NCBI GenBank assembly: GCA_900317585.1
Contig: ONHG01000018.1
Span: 1 to 56,858 of the forward strand
Length of the DNA stretch: 56,858 nucleotides
From: an uncultured Lachnospiraceae bacterium
GTDB taxonomy: Bacteria; Bacillota; Clostridia; Lachnospirales; Lachnospiraceae
Reading direction: 5' to 3'
The translations under genes were made by a program, and so were the position numbers. Below the pieces are notes generated by a model, which worked only from the letters and a program-made list of their open reading frames with translations, was not told where the DNA came from and searched no databases. Of this stretch, positions 27,480 to 35,816 are shown in pieces (positions within the stretch are counted from its first letter, which is position 1; each line of letters begins with the position of its first letter).

Positions 27480-27734
27480 ATGAGTAAGAAAAGTATTGTC
27501 GTAACAAAAGTATCTGAGGGTCATGACAATCCAATTGCAGAGCTTGTTCAGGTGGCGTGCAAGTTTGACAGCGAGATTACATTGGAAAGTGAGAACCGCA
27601 AGATTAATGCCAAGAGTATTATGGGAATTATGGCATTTAATCCTTCAGATGGAATGAATGTTGATATCGTTACAAAGGGTGACGATGAGCAGGAAGCATT
27701 AGTAGCAATTGAAAACTTTTTAGTATGTGAATAA
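27480..27734 (+). CDS. HPr-family protein with altered active-site loop (Crh-like)
   Basis: 84 aa, aligns without gaps to Bacillus HPr up to the end. H15 is kept but the usual HARPA loop reads HDNPI, so the conserved R17 is Asn. The regulatory serine is kept (NAKSIMGIM, S46), the target of HPr kinase, whose gene lies at 42182-43123. Loss of R17 should weaken phosphotransfer from enzyme I, while S46 phosphorylation should remain possible. I therefore think it is a regulatory HPr rather than the sugar-transport one, by analogy with Crh, which lacks H15. Own promoter; followed 23 bp later by a DUF6465 gene. Confidence 0.8.
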   Translation: MSKKSIVVTKVSEGHDNPIAELVQVACKFDSEITLESENRKINAKSIMGIMAFNPSDGMNVDIVTKGDDEQEALVAIENFLVCE

Positions 27735-27757
27735 GTGCGCGTGAGGAGGAAAATAGT

Positions 27758-28234
27758 ATGCGTAAAAAGAATAATTCAAAGACAATGAAGCAGGTAGTAG
27801 CACCGGTTGAGACAAAAAAAGAAGAAGTAAAGACACCTGTAGTGTCAGAGCCAAAGACTGATGTAAAGAATGAAGTAGAAAAAGCCGTAGAGAAGACAAC
27901 AGAGAAGGTTGAGAAGGCAGTAGAGAAGACAACAGAGAAGGTTGCTGAGAAAGCGGCTGAGGTTAAGGCAGATGTCAAGGAAACTGTTAAGAAGACAACA
28001 GCAAAAGCTACAAAGGCTGCAAAGAAAGAGCCTGTAAAGCCTGAAATTATCGTTCAGTACCATAACAGCGAGGTTGACACAGCAGCTATCGAGGAGCGTG
28101 TTAAGGCTCAGTTCGTTGCAGAGGGACATAAGGCAGGTTTCATCAGAAAGCTCAGCATTTACATCAAGCCTGAGGAGTATTCTGCATACTATGTTATCAA
28201 TGATAAGTTTTCTGGTCGTGTAGATTTATTCTAA
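27758..28234 (+). CDS. DUF6465 family protein with 11-residue coiled repeats
   Basis: 158 aa. Residues 20-95 are a Lys/Glu/Val-rich helical region with 11-residue repeats (VEKTTEKVEKA), like LEA or apolipoprotein-type amphipathic helices. Residues 98-158 are the conserved DUF6465 domain (PEIIVQYHNSEVDTAAIEER, LSIYIKPEEYSAYYVINDKF). Cytoplasmic, function unknown. ATG after GAGGAGG. The last gene before a clear terminator, probably co-transcribed with the HPr-like gene. Confidence 0.72.
   Translation: MRKKNNSKTMKQVVAPVETKKEEVKTPVVSEPKTDVKNEVEKAVEKTTEKVEKAVEKTTEKVAEKAAEVKADVKETVKKTTAKATKAAKKEPVKPEIIVQYHNSEVDTAAIEERVKAQFVAEGHKAGFIRKLSIYIKPEEYSAYYVINDKFSGRVDLF
27887..27944 (+). repeat. 33-bp tandem repeat in the DUF6465 gene
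   Basis: The block starting GTAGAGAAGACAACAGAG recurs at 27887 and 27920, a 33-bp period that keeps frame and encodes the 11-residue repeat. Confidence 0.8.
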
Positions 28235-28281
28235 TCAGATATAATCAAATAATCAGAAATACATATTTATCAAGTGCAAAT

Positions 28282-28325
28282 AAAAGCCGATGCATTCGTT
28301 TAAATACGATGTATCGGCTTTTTTG
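28282..28325 (+). terminator. Intrinsic terminator after DUF6465
   Basis: AAAAGCCGATGCATTCG and CGATGTATCGGCTTTTTT form a long stem with one or two mismatches and a T tract. Confidence 0.9.
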
Positions 28326-28405
28326 TATTCTGTGGAGCAGGTTTATTAACAGGGTGTTGTTTAGAGCTTTTATATGAACACGACATAAAAAAAGGGCAGC
28401 AAAAA

Positions 28406-28476
28406 AGCGGGTGATGGGAATCGAACCCACGTATCCAGCTTGGAAGGCTGGTGTTCTACCATTGAACTACACCCGC
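28406..28476 (-). tRNA. tRNA-Gly (anticodon TCC)
   Basis: On the minus strand the 7-bp acceptor GCGGGTG/CACCCGC, D-arm GTTCAATGG and T-loop GGGTTCGATTCCC are all present. The anticodon loop reads TTCCAAG, giving TCC. 71 nt with U as discriminator; no encoded CCA. It lies 26 nt downstream of tRNA-Phe and shares its promoter. Confidence 0.95.
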
Positions 28477-28502
28477 ATAGGAATATTTAATTTGTTGTAT
28501 AA

Positions 28503-28575
<73 letters not shown>

Positions 28576-28594
28576 TTGTCTCACAACAAAAAAT

Positions 28595-28623
28595 ATTTTA
28601 CACGATTTGTATGTGGATGTCAA
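28595..28623 (-). promoter_or_regulatory. Promoter of the tRNA-Phe/tRNA-Gly unit
   Basis: Minus strand TTGACA (28618-28623), exactly 17 bp, TAAAAT (28595-28600), 20 bp before the tRNA-Phe 5' end. Near-consensus. Confidence 0.85.
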
Positions 28624-28653
28624 TATAAAATTTCGAGAATTATTATATTTTAT

Positions 28654-29106
28654 GTCGGTGGACATCTGGGCTTTTCCAAAGAGCAGCTTGCAGATATCAA
28701 GCATATGGATTATGACAGCGAGATTAAGAAAATTATTAATTGTACAAAGACATATGAGGAGAAGTTTAAAAAGCACATTCCGGTAATTGTAGCGGGCGGA
28801 GTGTTTACACACGAGGATGTCATGCACTGCATGGAGCTTGGAGCCGACGGAGTGCAGGTGGCGAGCCGTTTTGTGGCGACAGAGGAGTGTGACGCATCGG
28901 ATGCCTACAAGCAGCCTATCACAAAGTGCTACAATTGTCTTGAGAAATGTAACCCTGCAAAAGTGCCTTACTGTATTACGAAGGCACTGATTGCAGCGGT
29001 TAAAGGAGATATGCAAAATGGTCTGGTATTCTGCGGTGCCAATGTGGGCCACATAAATCGGATTACCACGGTACACGAGCTTATGAGTGAGCTTGTGGGA
29101 GCATAG
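28654..29106 (+). pseudogene. 5'-truncated nitronate monooxygenase-like flavin oxidoreductase
   Basis: The C-terminal 150 residues of an NAD(P)H-dependent flavin oxidoreductase of the nitronate monooxygenase/FabK type. Recognisable pieces are VGGHLGFSKEQL, PVIVAGGVFTHEDVMHCMEL-GADGVQVASRF (flavin phosphate site) and the Cys-rich tail CYNCLEKCNPAKVPYC. Full proteins are about 350 residues, so the N-terminal half is missing. There is no start codon or ribosome site at the break, and the tRNA-Phe promoter lies directly upstream on the other strand. Its last 26 bp overlap the end of the glucosidase gene. It looks like a deletion remnant, not a working gene. Confidence 0.75.
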
Positions 29107-31120
29107 GAAGTACATCCTCGCAGTAGCAGCGGAGTATTTCACCTACGCTCCATGCCTGTGCATAGCAGCCACGGCCGTTGTGAGGGGCATCGCCGTCAAA
29201 TATTTCACATATTGAGCCGATACAGTTGTTAAGCAGATGCTCCCTTACAGGGTCAAGCAGCTTGTCGGCGCATAAAGCGGTCGCCTTCGTGCGGCCGTTT
29301 ACCTTTACATAGGCACTGATAAAAGCACCGAGCAGAAAGCCCCAGGCTGTTCCCTGATGATAGGCGTGGTCACGTTTTGAGAGAGAGCCAATGTAAATCG
29401 GATGGTAATCCTTGTGGTCAGGATCGAGTGAACGCAGTCCACAGCCCACATACAGCTTGTCCATTACCGTATCCACAATTGCTTTTTCGCACTCTTTGTC
29501 CAGCATGGTAAATGGCAGGCTTACGGCATAAATCTGGTTTGGGCGGATAGTATCGTCATCCTCGTCAACCACATCATACAGGCAGCCTGTGTTTTCATTC
29601 CAGAAGCGCTTGTTGAATGAATCCTTTACGAGTGAAGCAAGCTGTCTGTAGCTGTCATCATTATCGCCAAACTTAGCCTGCAGCATATCCATGGTGCAAA
29701 GTGCGTTGTACCAAAGTGCATTTATTTCGACAGGCTTGCCATGACGAGGTGTAGCAACCCAGTCGCCGACACGCACATCCATCCATGTGACCTGGTCGAG
29801 TCCGCTTCCGGCGTGAATAAGCCCGTCGGTATCCATATATATGGAAAAATCAGTGCCTTTTTTGTAGGTAGAGATGATATCCTTTAAGCAAGGATAAATA
29901 TCCTTCTTTATAAATTCATAGGCATCCGGGGTGTTTACATATTCCAGATATTTGTAGACAGCATAAAAATACCACAGTGATGCATCTACAGTGTTGTAAA
30001 GAGGCTTAAGTCCGCTGTCCGGGAACATATTTGGGATGAGCCCGTCTTTACAGTACTTGGCAAAGGTCAGGAGTATATCATGAGCCTTTTCAAAACGACC
30101 GGTGCAAAGAGTCAGACCGGTGTATGAAATCATAGTGTCGCGGCCCCAGTCTGTAAACCAGGGAAGCCCGGCGAGTACAGTGTCATAGCCTGTTGACTGT
30201 CTGTATGCGATGAACTGGTTGGCAGCCACAGCGAGCTTTATGGCAAAGTCATCAGTGAAGCCGCTTCTTTTAATCAGCTCATCGGTGTAGTCAAGCTGCG
30301 CACGTAGTATTTCAAAAGCACTTTCGTTATCAGAAACAAGGTGTTTGGCGAAGGCTGTGCCTGAGTTGTCATTACAGGCTTCAAGCGGTACGATATCGCA
30401 CATTACAGAAAAATGCATTGAAGCAGAGGAAGGAATATCCACACTCACGTCATATGGGCAAAATGCACAGTCAAGACCAGGCACTTCATTGTCCACCTCG
30501 GTCTGGGCCTCAAGGTCGCAGATATATTTGTCGTTTCTTTCAATAAGCTCTCCGCCTGAAAAAGCAATGCGGATACAGTGGTCATCCTGTGCTTTTGGGA
30601 TGAGACTAAAGCCGTGCTCCTGCTTTTGAACCTCAAATTTTAATGAATCGACGGTGGAGCTTTCAGAGTGCTCACGGAAGTTCATAAGAGGCGTAATCAA
30701 AAGCTTAGAGGCCTCTCCCCTGTTGCAAATATCGTATGCCACGGCAGCAAGGTTTCTCCCCTGAGCCAGTGCGATGTGTTTTTTTATGGTGATGTCACCG
30801 GCTTCATATGTAAAGCATATGGTTCCGTCGTATGTGAAATCGCTTATATATTGGATACCGTCGGTGTAGCGTCCGCCCTTGAACTGGTCACTTGAGAGGT
30901 CTAAGGTATGATTTCCTACGACTATTTTTTCGTTTGTCTTTGAGAAGCAGACATATCTTTGCACAGGAGAGCGGAGACTTGCAATCAGATAGCCCTGGTG
31001 CGTGCGGTTTATTGCACCTGTGATTGAGCCGCCGGCGTATCCGCCAAGGCCGTTGGTCAAAGCCCACTCCCTTCTTATGTTGTTTTTGAAATCATTTTGA
31101 AGTTTTATGTTAAATTGCAT
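29081..31120 (-). CDS. Amylo-alpha-1,6-glucosidase (glycogen debranching enzyme family)
   Basis: 679-aa GH133-type debranching enzyme that hydrolyses alpha-1,6 branches of glycogen or related glucans in the cytoplasm. The N-terminal domain begins REWALTNGLGGYAGGS…NRTHQGYL, a family signature. The (alpha/alpha)6 catalytic barrel carries LAGLPWFTDWGRDTMISYTG (catalytic acid region), GSGLDQVTWMDVRVGDW and QGTAWGFLLGAFI. I chose the ATG at 31118-31120, preceded by CGGAGAG; an ATG seven codons upstream overlaps that ribosome site. Monocistronic, convergent with the flavin oxidoreductase remnant. Confidence 0.92.
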   Translation of the reverse strand: MQFNIKLQNDFKNNIRREWALTNGLGGYAGGSITGAINRTHQGYLIASLRSPVQRYVCFSKTNEKIVVGNHTLDLSSDQFKGGRYTDGIQYISDFTYDGTICFTYEAGDITIKKHIALAQGRNLAAVAYDICNRGEASKLLITPLMNFREHSESSTVDSLKFEVQKQEHGFSLIPKAQDDHCIRIAFSGGELIERNDKYICDLEAQTEVDNEVPGLDCAFCPYDVSVDIPSSASMHFSVMCDIVPLEACNDNSGTAFAKHLVSDNESAFEILRAQLDYTDELIKRSGFTDDFAIKLAVAANQFIAYRQSTGYDTVLAGLPWFTDWGRDTMISYTGLTLCTGRFEKAHDILLTFAKYCKDGLIPNMFPDSGLKPLYNTVDASLWYFYAVYKYLEYVNTPDAYEFIKKDIYPCLKDIISTYKKGTDFSIYMDTDGLIHAGSGLDQVTWMDVRVGDWVATPRHGKPVEINALWYNALCTMDMLQAKFGDNDDSYRQLASLVKDSFNKRFWNENTGCLYDVVDEDDDTIRPNQIYAVSLPFTMLDKECEKAIVDTVMDKLYVGCGLRSLDPDHKDYHPIYIGSLSKRDHAYHQGTAWGFLLGAFISAYVKVNGRTKATALCADKLLDPVREHLLNNCIGSICEIFDGDAPHNGRGCYAQAWSVGEILRCYCEDVLPMLPQAHS

Positions 31121-31251
31121 CTTAACTCTCCGAAATTTCACTAAATTTTTATAATATTTTAACCTATAACCATGAAAAAATCTATACGAAACGGCAAAAA
31201 TCTGTTATCATTATAAAGATATATATTTTCAATATGCAAAGGAGAATTATA

Positions 31252-31752
31252 ATGGAAGTATTTACATTGATTGCGCGTAAAAAAAATGTGGCGCTGGTAT
31301 TTGTTTCGTACCTGCTTGTAGCTCTTGCGGCGATAAGCCTTCTGACTATCTGCATCGGCTTTGTACCGGGTATTTTATTGGCAGTAGTATTTGGACTTGT
31401 TGCATATCTTATGATTATGGCACAGAATACTGAGTTTGAGTATTCATATTTTGACGGAGAGCTGCGTTTTGCCAAAATTAAAAACAAGAGCCGCAGAAAG
31501 CGTCTTGGAATATACAGCATGGAGTCTGTAGCAGTAATCGCACCGGCAGGAGACAGAAGCGTATACAATTACGAGAATGGAAATGAGCTCAAGAAAATAG
31601 ACTATACCTCAGGTCAGAAGGATGTACCTTATTATGATATCGTCATCAAATCACCTGAAGAGAATGTGCTTATAAAGGCGGAGCTTGATGACAAGTTCCT
31701 CACAGAGGTGGAGAAAAAATACAGATCAAAGGTTAAAAGAAGAGAGGAGTAA
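31252..31752 (+). CDS. DUF6106 family membrane protein
   Basis: 166 aa. Two adjacent hydrophobic helices (about residues 13-37 and 41-58) follow a short basic start (MEVFTLIARKKN). The rest is a cytoplasmic beta-rich domain (FEYSYFDGELRFAKIKNKSR, YDIVIKSPEENVLIKAELDD) like a small PH-type domain. I recognise it as the clostridial DUF6106 family; function unknown. ATG at 31252 with AAAGGAG. It abuts the next convergent gene with no spare base. Confidence 0.65.
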   Translation: MEVFTLIARKKNVALVFVSYLLVALAAISLLTICIGFVPGILLAVVFGLVAYLMIMAQNTEFEYSYFDGELRFAKIKNKSRRKRLGIYSMESVAVIAPAGDRSVYNYENGNELKKIDYTSGQKDVPYYDIVIKSPEENVLIKAELDDKFLTEVEKKYRSKVKRREE

Positions 31753-32169
31753 TTACTCCTCTCCTTCTAAATGGTACATTTTTGAATTTTGTTTACCGGC
31801 TTCAACACCCTTGGCATAGCCTTTGGTGCCGTTTAACAGGCGAAGGCATTTTGGACAAAGGGTACCAAAGCTGACAGGAGCACCGCAGCGCTGACAGTGA
31901 AGCCCTTCGATGGTGGAACGGTGTTCTGTGGTTTTATATTCGATACGCCCTTCTTTTATCCAGTTTTTTACCTGCCGAAGAGGAATATTAAAATGCTGTG
32001 CCACGTCATACTCATTGACATCGTGGGTACGGATATATTCCTTTACTTCTCGGAAGAGCATCATATCGAGACAGCGCGGACAAAGAGCTTCTGTATAGTT
32101 ATAAGGCAGTGGTCTCTTGCAGTTCTCACATACCTTTACGTTGTCAAAAAGACTTTGAGAATGTTCCAT
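31753..32169 (-). CDS. TIGR03826-type flagellar-operon zinc-ribbon protein (YvyF-like)
   Basis: 138 aa. Two zinc-ribbon knuckles flank a helix-turn-helix-like segment: CENCKRPLPYNYTEALCPRC (residues 14-33), then YDVAQHFNIPLRQVKNWIKE (MerR/HTH-like, about 55-75), then CQRCGAPVSFGTLCPKC (about 92-108). Related Bacillus YvyF lies in the flagellar/flgM region and may regulate flagellar genes; here it is away from flagellar genes. ATG with GGGAGG upstream. It is divergent from murI. Confidence 0.78.
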   Translation of the reverse strand: MEHSQSLFDNVKVCENCKRPLPYNYTEALCPRCLDMMLFREVKEYIRTHDVNEYDVAQHFNIPLRQVKNWIKEGRIEYKTTEHRSTIEGLHCQRCGAPVSFGTLCPKCLRLLNGTKGYAKGVEAGKQNSKMYHLEGEE

Positions 32170-32236
32170 AAATATTACCTCCCAAAAATATAATAACAGT
32201 ATAACATATTTACTATTAGAAAGGAAGTGTGGGCTA

Positions 32237-33013
32237 ATGCCAATCGCAGTTTTTGATTCAGGAGTCGGAGGAATCAGTGTCCTGAAAAACCTGGTGGAAG
32301 TAATGCCACATGAAGATTTTATATATTATGGAGACTCGGCTAATGCGCCATATGGCATGAAAACCTTAGAACAGGTTCGCGCGCTGACACTTGAGCATGC
32401 AAGGCAGCTGCTTGAGGAGCAGCACGCAAAGGGACTTGTGGTGGCCTGCAATACAGCAACCAGTGCGGCTGTCCGTATACTCAGGGAAAAATATCCCGAT
32501 ATTCCGATTGTGGGAATAGAGCCGGCGGTCAAGCCTGCTATGCTTTTTATGAAAAATCCGACAGTGCTTGTGATGGCGACACCTATGACTATCCGTGAGG
32601 AAAAGCTCAAAAAGCTCATGGACAGATACAAAAGCTTAGGCAAGATTATTCCGTTGCCGTGTCCGGGGCTTATGAATTTCGTTGAGAGAGGCGACTTGTA
32701 CGGCGATGACGTGAGACAGTATCTTGAGGAGCTTTTGTATTCATATTCGCATGATGAGATAGATGCAGTTGTACTTGGCTGTACACATTATCCGTTTGTT
32801 CGAAGAATGATACAGGATGTGCTGGGAGATAAGGTGCGCGTGTTTGATGGCGGAAATGGCACAGCACGTGAAATGAAGCGCCGTCTGAAAGAAAAAAATT
32901 TATTGACTGAAAGTACGGAGGCAGGAACTGTGGACTTTCAGAATAGTCTGACAGGTGAACAGCATGAAGCCAAAATTCAGTTATGTAAACAGCTTTTTAA
33001 CAAGGAAATTTAG
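32237..33013 (+). CDS. murI: Glutamate racemase
   Basis: Makes D-glutamate for peptidoglycan. 258 aa. Catalytic residues are visible: D7/S8 in AVFDSGVGGISV, the first cysteine C71 in VVACNTATSAA and the second cysteine C182 in VLGCTHYPF; substrate motif YYGDSANAPYG at 30-40. ATG at 32237 with AAAGGAAG upstream. Monocistronic. Two stacked hairpins separate it from nth. Confidence 0.95.
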   Translation: MPIAVFDSGVGGISVLKNLVEVMPHEDFIYYGDSANAPYGMKTLEQVRALTLEHARQLLEEQHAKGLVVACNTATSAAVRILREKYPDIPIVGIEPAVKPAMLFMKNPTVLVMATPMTIREEKLKKLMDRYKSLGKIIPLPCPGLMNFVERGDLYGDDVRQYLEELLYSYSHDEIDAVVLGCTHYPFVRRMIQDVLGDKVRVFDGGNGTAREMKRRLKEKNLLTESTEAGTVDFQNSLTGEQHEAKIQLCKQLFNKEI

Positions 33014-33198
33014 ATATTATGTCATGAATGTTACAATTCTAAAAAAAGTATAAAATAATATTATTATAATTTATAAAATGTTTTTAAAACGTACATTCTT
33101 AGGACATAATTACCACATATACTTGTTCTTGTAAGAGGAACAAAACCTTTTACATTATTCCCTTTTTATTAATAAACATTTTCATAACTAAACTCCTC

Positions 33199-33282
33199 GA
33201 GAAAGGATCGCGTTGTTACCGAGTGTAACATCGCGGTCCTTTCTCACGTTTTGCAGTAAGGCTGCAAGCCACAGCCTTACTG
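33199..33282. terminator. Two stacked hairpins between murI and nth
   Basis: Hairpin 1 (33199-33245): GAGAAAGGATCGCG / CGCGGTCCTTTCTC with one G-T wobble, and an inner GTTAC/GTAAC stem. Hairpin 2 (33254-33282): perfect 11-bp CAGTAAGGCTG / CAGCCTTACTG with a 7-nt loop. Neither has a long T tract. They lie between convergent genes and probably end both transcripts. The AT-rich stretch 33014-33198 upstream has no gene that I can see. Confidence 0.6.
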
Positions 33283-33284
33283 TT

Positions 33285-33923
33285 TCAAATATGCACGGTG
33301 CTTCCACATATATCGTTCAGCACACACATGTCACAGTGCGGTGTGGTTCGTGCAGTACATACGGCGCGTCCATGGTCCACAAGCCTGTGGCAGAAGTCGT
33401 TGCTCTCCTCGGGCGGTATGATTTTCCAAAGCTCCATCTCTACCTTTTTCGGATCCTTTATTCCATCTACAAGTCCTATACGGTTGCAAAGGCGTATGCA
33501 GTGCGTGTCGGTGACGATGGCAGGCTTGCCGTACACATCACCCATTATCAGGTTGGCACTCTTTCTGCCGACTCCCGGCAGCTTCAGCAGATCGGTCATA
33601 TTGTCAGGCACAAGACCTCCAAAATCGTCGCGAAGCATCCTCATGCAGGCACTTATATCACGGGCCTTACTCTTTCCCAGACCGCATGGGCGCACAATTT
33701 CTTCTATGTCGGAAACATCAGCATCGGCGAGAGCCTCGATGGAAGGATATTTCTTGAACAGATCCACCACGACTACATTTACGCGGGCATCAGTGCACTG
33801 GGCAGCGAGTCTGACTGATACGAGCAGCTTCCAGGCCTCGTCGTACTCGAGAGTACAGTCGGTGCGAGGATATGCGGTCTTTAGTCTTTTTATTACTTCA
33901 AGGGCTAATTTTTCTTTTGTCAT
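33285..33923 (-). CDS. nth: Endonuclease III (base-excision repair)
   Basis: DNA glycosylase/AP lyase for oxidised pyrimidines. 212 aa with the helix-hairpin-helix LPGVGRKSAN (115-124), catalytic K121 and D139 (VTDTH). The iron-sulfur cysteines are C189, C197, C200 and C206, that is C-x7-C-x2-C-x5-C, one residue longer in the first gap than the E. coli C-x6-C pattern. The glutamine of the substrate loop is kept (RLAAQCTD). ATG with AAGGAGG. Monocistronic, convergent with murI. Confidence 0.94.
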   Translation of the reverse strand: MTKEKLALEVIKRLKTAYPRTDCTLEYDEAWKLLVSVRLAAQCTDARVNVVVVDLFKKYPSIEALADADVSDIEEIVRPCGLGKSKARDISACMRMLRDDFGGLVPDNMTDLLKLPGVGRKSANLIMGDVYGKPAIVTDTHCIRLCNRIGLVDGIKDPKKVEMELWKIIPPEESNDFCHRLVDHGRAVCTARTTPHCDMCVLNDICGSTVHI

Positions 33924-34039
33924 ATGAGCCTCCTTATATTTGTTTTGTAATTATTCAGTAACTTTATTTTATAGTATACAAAAATGCGCGGAGATTGTAA
34001 AATGGATTTACGTGGAGCGGATTACGTGAGAGGAACGGT

Positions 34040-34660
34040 GTGAAACTGGAAAATATGAATAACGCATATGCAAATAAAAGATATACAAATATCATATATA
34101 TAAATAACAGATATACAATAAAAGTAACTAGGAAAAGAATAAAAAATATGTATCTTCGCGTGAAGGACACGGATGGCACCCTCTCAGTGAGTGCTCCGTA
34201 TGGCATGAGTGATACGGAAATCAGGAAATTCGTGGAAAGTAAATCAGACTGGATTGAGCGGACCATGCAGGAAATGCTTGTCGCAAGACAGCTTAAGGAA
34301 CAGGAACCGGTTTTGGCACCATTCATGGAGAGGGAGCTGCGTCTGGAGCTTAAAAGGCAGCTACAGAGGCTTATCGACAAATGGGAGCCGGTTATGGGTG
34401 TGAAGTCAGCAGGCTTTACAATAAAGAAGATGAAGACAAGGTGGGGCTCATGCAATGTGAAGTCACATCATTTGAATTTCAACCTCCTGCTGGCTAAGGT
34501 GCCACCGGAGTGCGCAGAGTATGTGGTGGTCCACGAGCTTACACATCTGCTCGAGCCAAGCCACAATGCCAGGTTCTGGTCGCTGATGGAACATTATCTG
34601 CCGGAAAGCAAAAAGCTGCGTAAACAACTAGCTGGCTTTTCTGCGCAGGATATGATATGA
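34040..34660 (+). CDS. YgjP/SprT-like zinc metallopeptidase (DUF45, M48-type)
   Basis: 206 aa. The gluzincin motif HELTH at residues 165-169 (H165, E166, H169) with a third ligand H176 (EPSHNARFW) and the upstream TRWGSCNVKSHHLNFN are diagnostic of the YgjP/DUF45 family, cytoplasmic proteases of unclear target. The N-terminal third is a basic beta domain. GTG start at 34040 with GAGAGG upstream; an in-frame ATG at 34055 is possible. It is 37 bp upstream of the Nudix gene. Confidence 0.85.
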   Translation: MKLENMNNAYANKRYTNIIYINNRYTIKVTRKRIKNMYLRVKDTDGTLSVSAPYGMSDTEIRKFVESKSDWIERTMQEMLVARQLKEQEPVLAPFMERELRLELKRQLQRLIDKWEPVMGVKSAGFTIKKMKTRWGSCNVKSHHLNFNLLLAKVPPECAEYVVVHELTHLLEPSHNARFWSLMEHYLPESKKLRKQLAGFSAQDMI

Positions 34661-34697
34661 TATTATTAAAGACTCACTTAGAGAAAGGAAGCTTCAA

Positions 34698-35201
34698 ATG
34701 GAATTTTGGGATATATACGATAAGGATAAAAAGCCGACAGGCCGTACAATGAAAAAAAACGATTGGATACTTAAGGATGGAGAGTATCATCTTTCAGTGC
34801 TTGGCGTGATTCACAGACCAGATGGCAGATTTCTTATCACACAGCGTGTCATGACAAAGGCATGGGCACCGGGCTGGTGGGAGGTTTCAGGAGGAGCTGC
34901 ACAGGCAGGTGAGAGCTCATTTACCGCAGTCTGCAGAGAGGTGAAGGAGGAGGTAGGCCTTGATGTATCACAGTGTCCGGGAGGGCTTGCCTATACCTAT
35001 CACAGAGAGAATCCGGGCGAGGGTGACAACTATTTCGTGGATGTTTACCGCTTTGAGCTTGATTTCAAGGAGTCTGACGTACAGATTCAGACAGAGGAGG
35101 CACTTGGATTTAAAATCGCCACACTCGATGAAATAAAAGAGCTTGCTGCGCAGGGTGTGTTCCTGCACTATGACAGCATAAAGCAGGTATTTGAAAATTA
35201 A
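34698..35201 (+). CDS. Nudix hydrolase (YfcD/IPP-isomerase-like)
   Basis: 167 aa with a full Nudix box, G66-x5-E72-x7-R80-E81-V-K-E84-E85-x-G-L, which binds the catalytic Mg2+. The N-terminus MEFWDIYDKDKKPTGR and HLSVLGVIHRPDGRFLITQR match the subgroup close to isopentenyl-diphosphate isomerase. It hydrolyses some nucleoside-diphosphate derivative; substrate unknown. ATG with AAAGGAAG upstream. First of three small co-directional genes. Confidence 0.88.
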   Translation: MEFWDIYDKDKKPTGRTMKKNDWILKDGEYHLSVLGVIHRPDGRFLITQRVMTKAWAPGWWEVSGGAAQAGESSFTAVCREVKEEVGLDVSQCPGGLAYTYHRENPGEGDNYFVDVYRFELDFKESDVQIQTEEALGFKIATLDEIKELAAQGVFLHYDSIKQVFEN

Positions 35202-35222
35202 TTGCTATGATTATGATAATAA

Positions 35223-35276
35223 GATAACATAGAATTATAAGATTACATAGAATTATAAGATTACATAGAATTATAA
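35223..35276 (+). repeat. Three 18-bp tandem repeats abutting a ribosome site
   Basis: GATTACATAGAATTATAA occurs three times (35223, 35241, 35259; the first with GATAAC), ending directly at the GGAG of the following gene, so each copy ends in TATAA-G. No hairpin. Copy number could vary by slippage and alter the leader of the DUF4250 gene. Confidence 0.85.
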
Positions 35277-35286
35277 GGAGCAGATT

Positions 35287-35463
35287 ATGGTATTACCAAA
35301 GGATCCGGTTATGCTGCTTAGCTTTGTAAACACACAGCTTCGGGACAATTATTCAGGATTGAAGGAGCTTGCGGCAGCATATGATATTGATGAGAAAGAG
35401 CTTTGCGACAAGCTTGCACAGATTGATTACAAATATGACGAGACTGTCAATCAGTTTAAGTAG
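35287..35463 (+). CDS. DUF4250 family small protein
   Basis: 58 aa, not secreted. It begins MVLPKDPVMLLSFVNTQLRD and contains LKELAAAYDIDEKELCDKL, a helix-turn-helix-like pair, then IDYKYDETVNQFK. This matches the DUF4250 family of Clostridia, for which no function is known to me. ATG after AAGGAG at 35276-35280. The leader consists of the three 18-bp repeats. Confidence 0.8.
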   Translation: MVLPKDPVMLLSFVNTQLRDNYSGLKELAAAYDIDEKELCDKLAQIDYKYDETVNQFK

Positions 35464-35504
35464 ATTTTCAGCATACATATTAAAAGTGATGGAAGGATAA
35501 GATA

Positions 35505-35681
35505 ATGGAGACATGCTGCGATTTTTGTGCATACAATGAATATGACGAGGATGATGAGGAGTATTATTGCTCGGTAAATATGGACGAGGATGATATGGCG
35601 AGATTTGTCCAGAGCAGCTATAAGCGCTGTCCGTTTTACCGCTCAGGCGATGAATACAGGGTTGTCCGTCACCAGATGTGA
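35505..35681 (+). CDS. DUF6472 family small Cys-rich protein
   Basis: 58 aa. METCCDFCAYNEYDEDDEEY is followed by YYCSVNMDEDDMARF and RCPFYRSGDEY, giving a C-C-x2-C … C … C arrangement likely to bind metal. I recognise it as the DUF6472 family of Lachnospiraceae; function unknown. ATG at 35505 with GGAAGGA upstream. 41 bp after the DUF4250 gene. Confidence 0.78.
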   Translation: METCCDFCAYNEYDEDDEEYYCSVNMDEDDMARFVQSSYKRCPFYRSGDEYRVVRHQM

Positions 35682-35722
35682 AGCATTATAACAAAATATA
35701 ATAAATATAATTAAAAAATAAA

Positions 35723-35751
35723 TTGCATTAATCAATTTAAGGCTGTATAAT
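35723..35751 (+). promoter_or_regulatory. Promoter of pyrG
   Basis: TTGCAT (35723-35728), 17 bp, TATAAT (35746-35751), about 65 bp before the pyrG start. The same hexamer pair and spacing as the Wadjet promoter. I see no GC-rich attenuator in the leader. Confidence 0.6.
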
Positions 35752-35816
35752 AAGTTGGTTATTTTAAAAATTAAGAATTTACAAATATACAAAGCATATT
35801 GATAAGGAGGAAAATT

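Noticed and set aside
35223-35276. CRISPR-like repeats
   Set aside because: The 18-bp units are directly adjacent with no spacers and only three occur. No CRISPR array or cas gene was seen anywhere.
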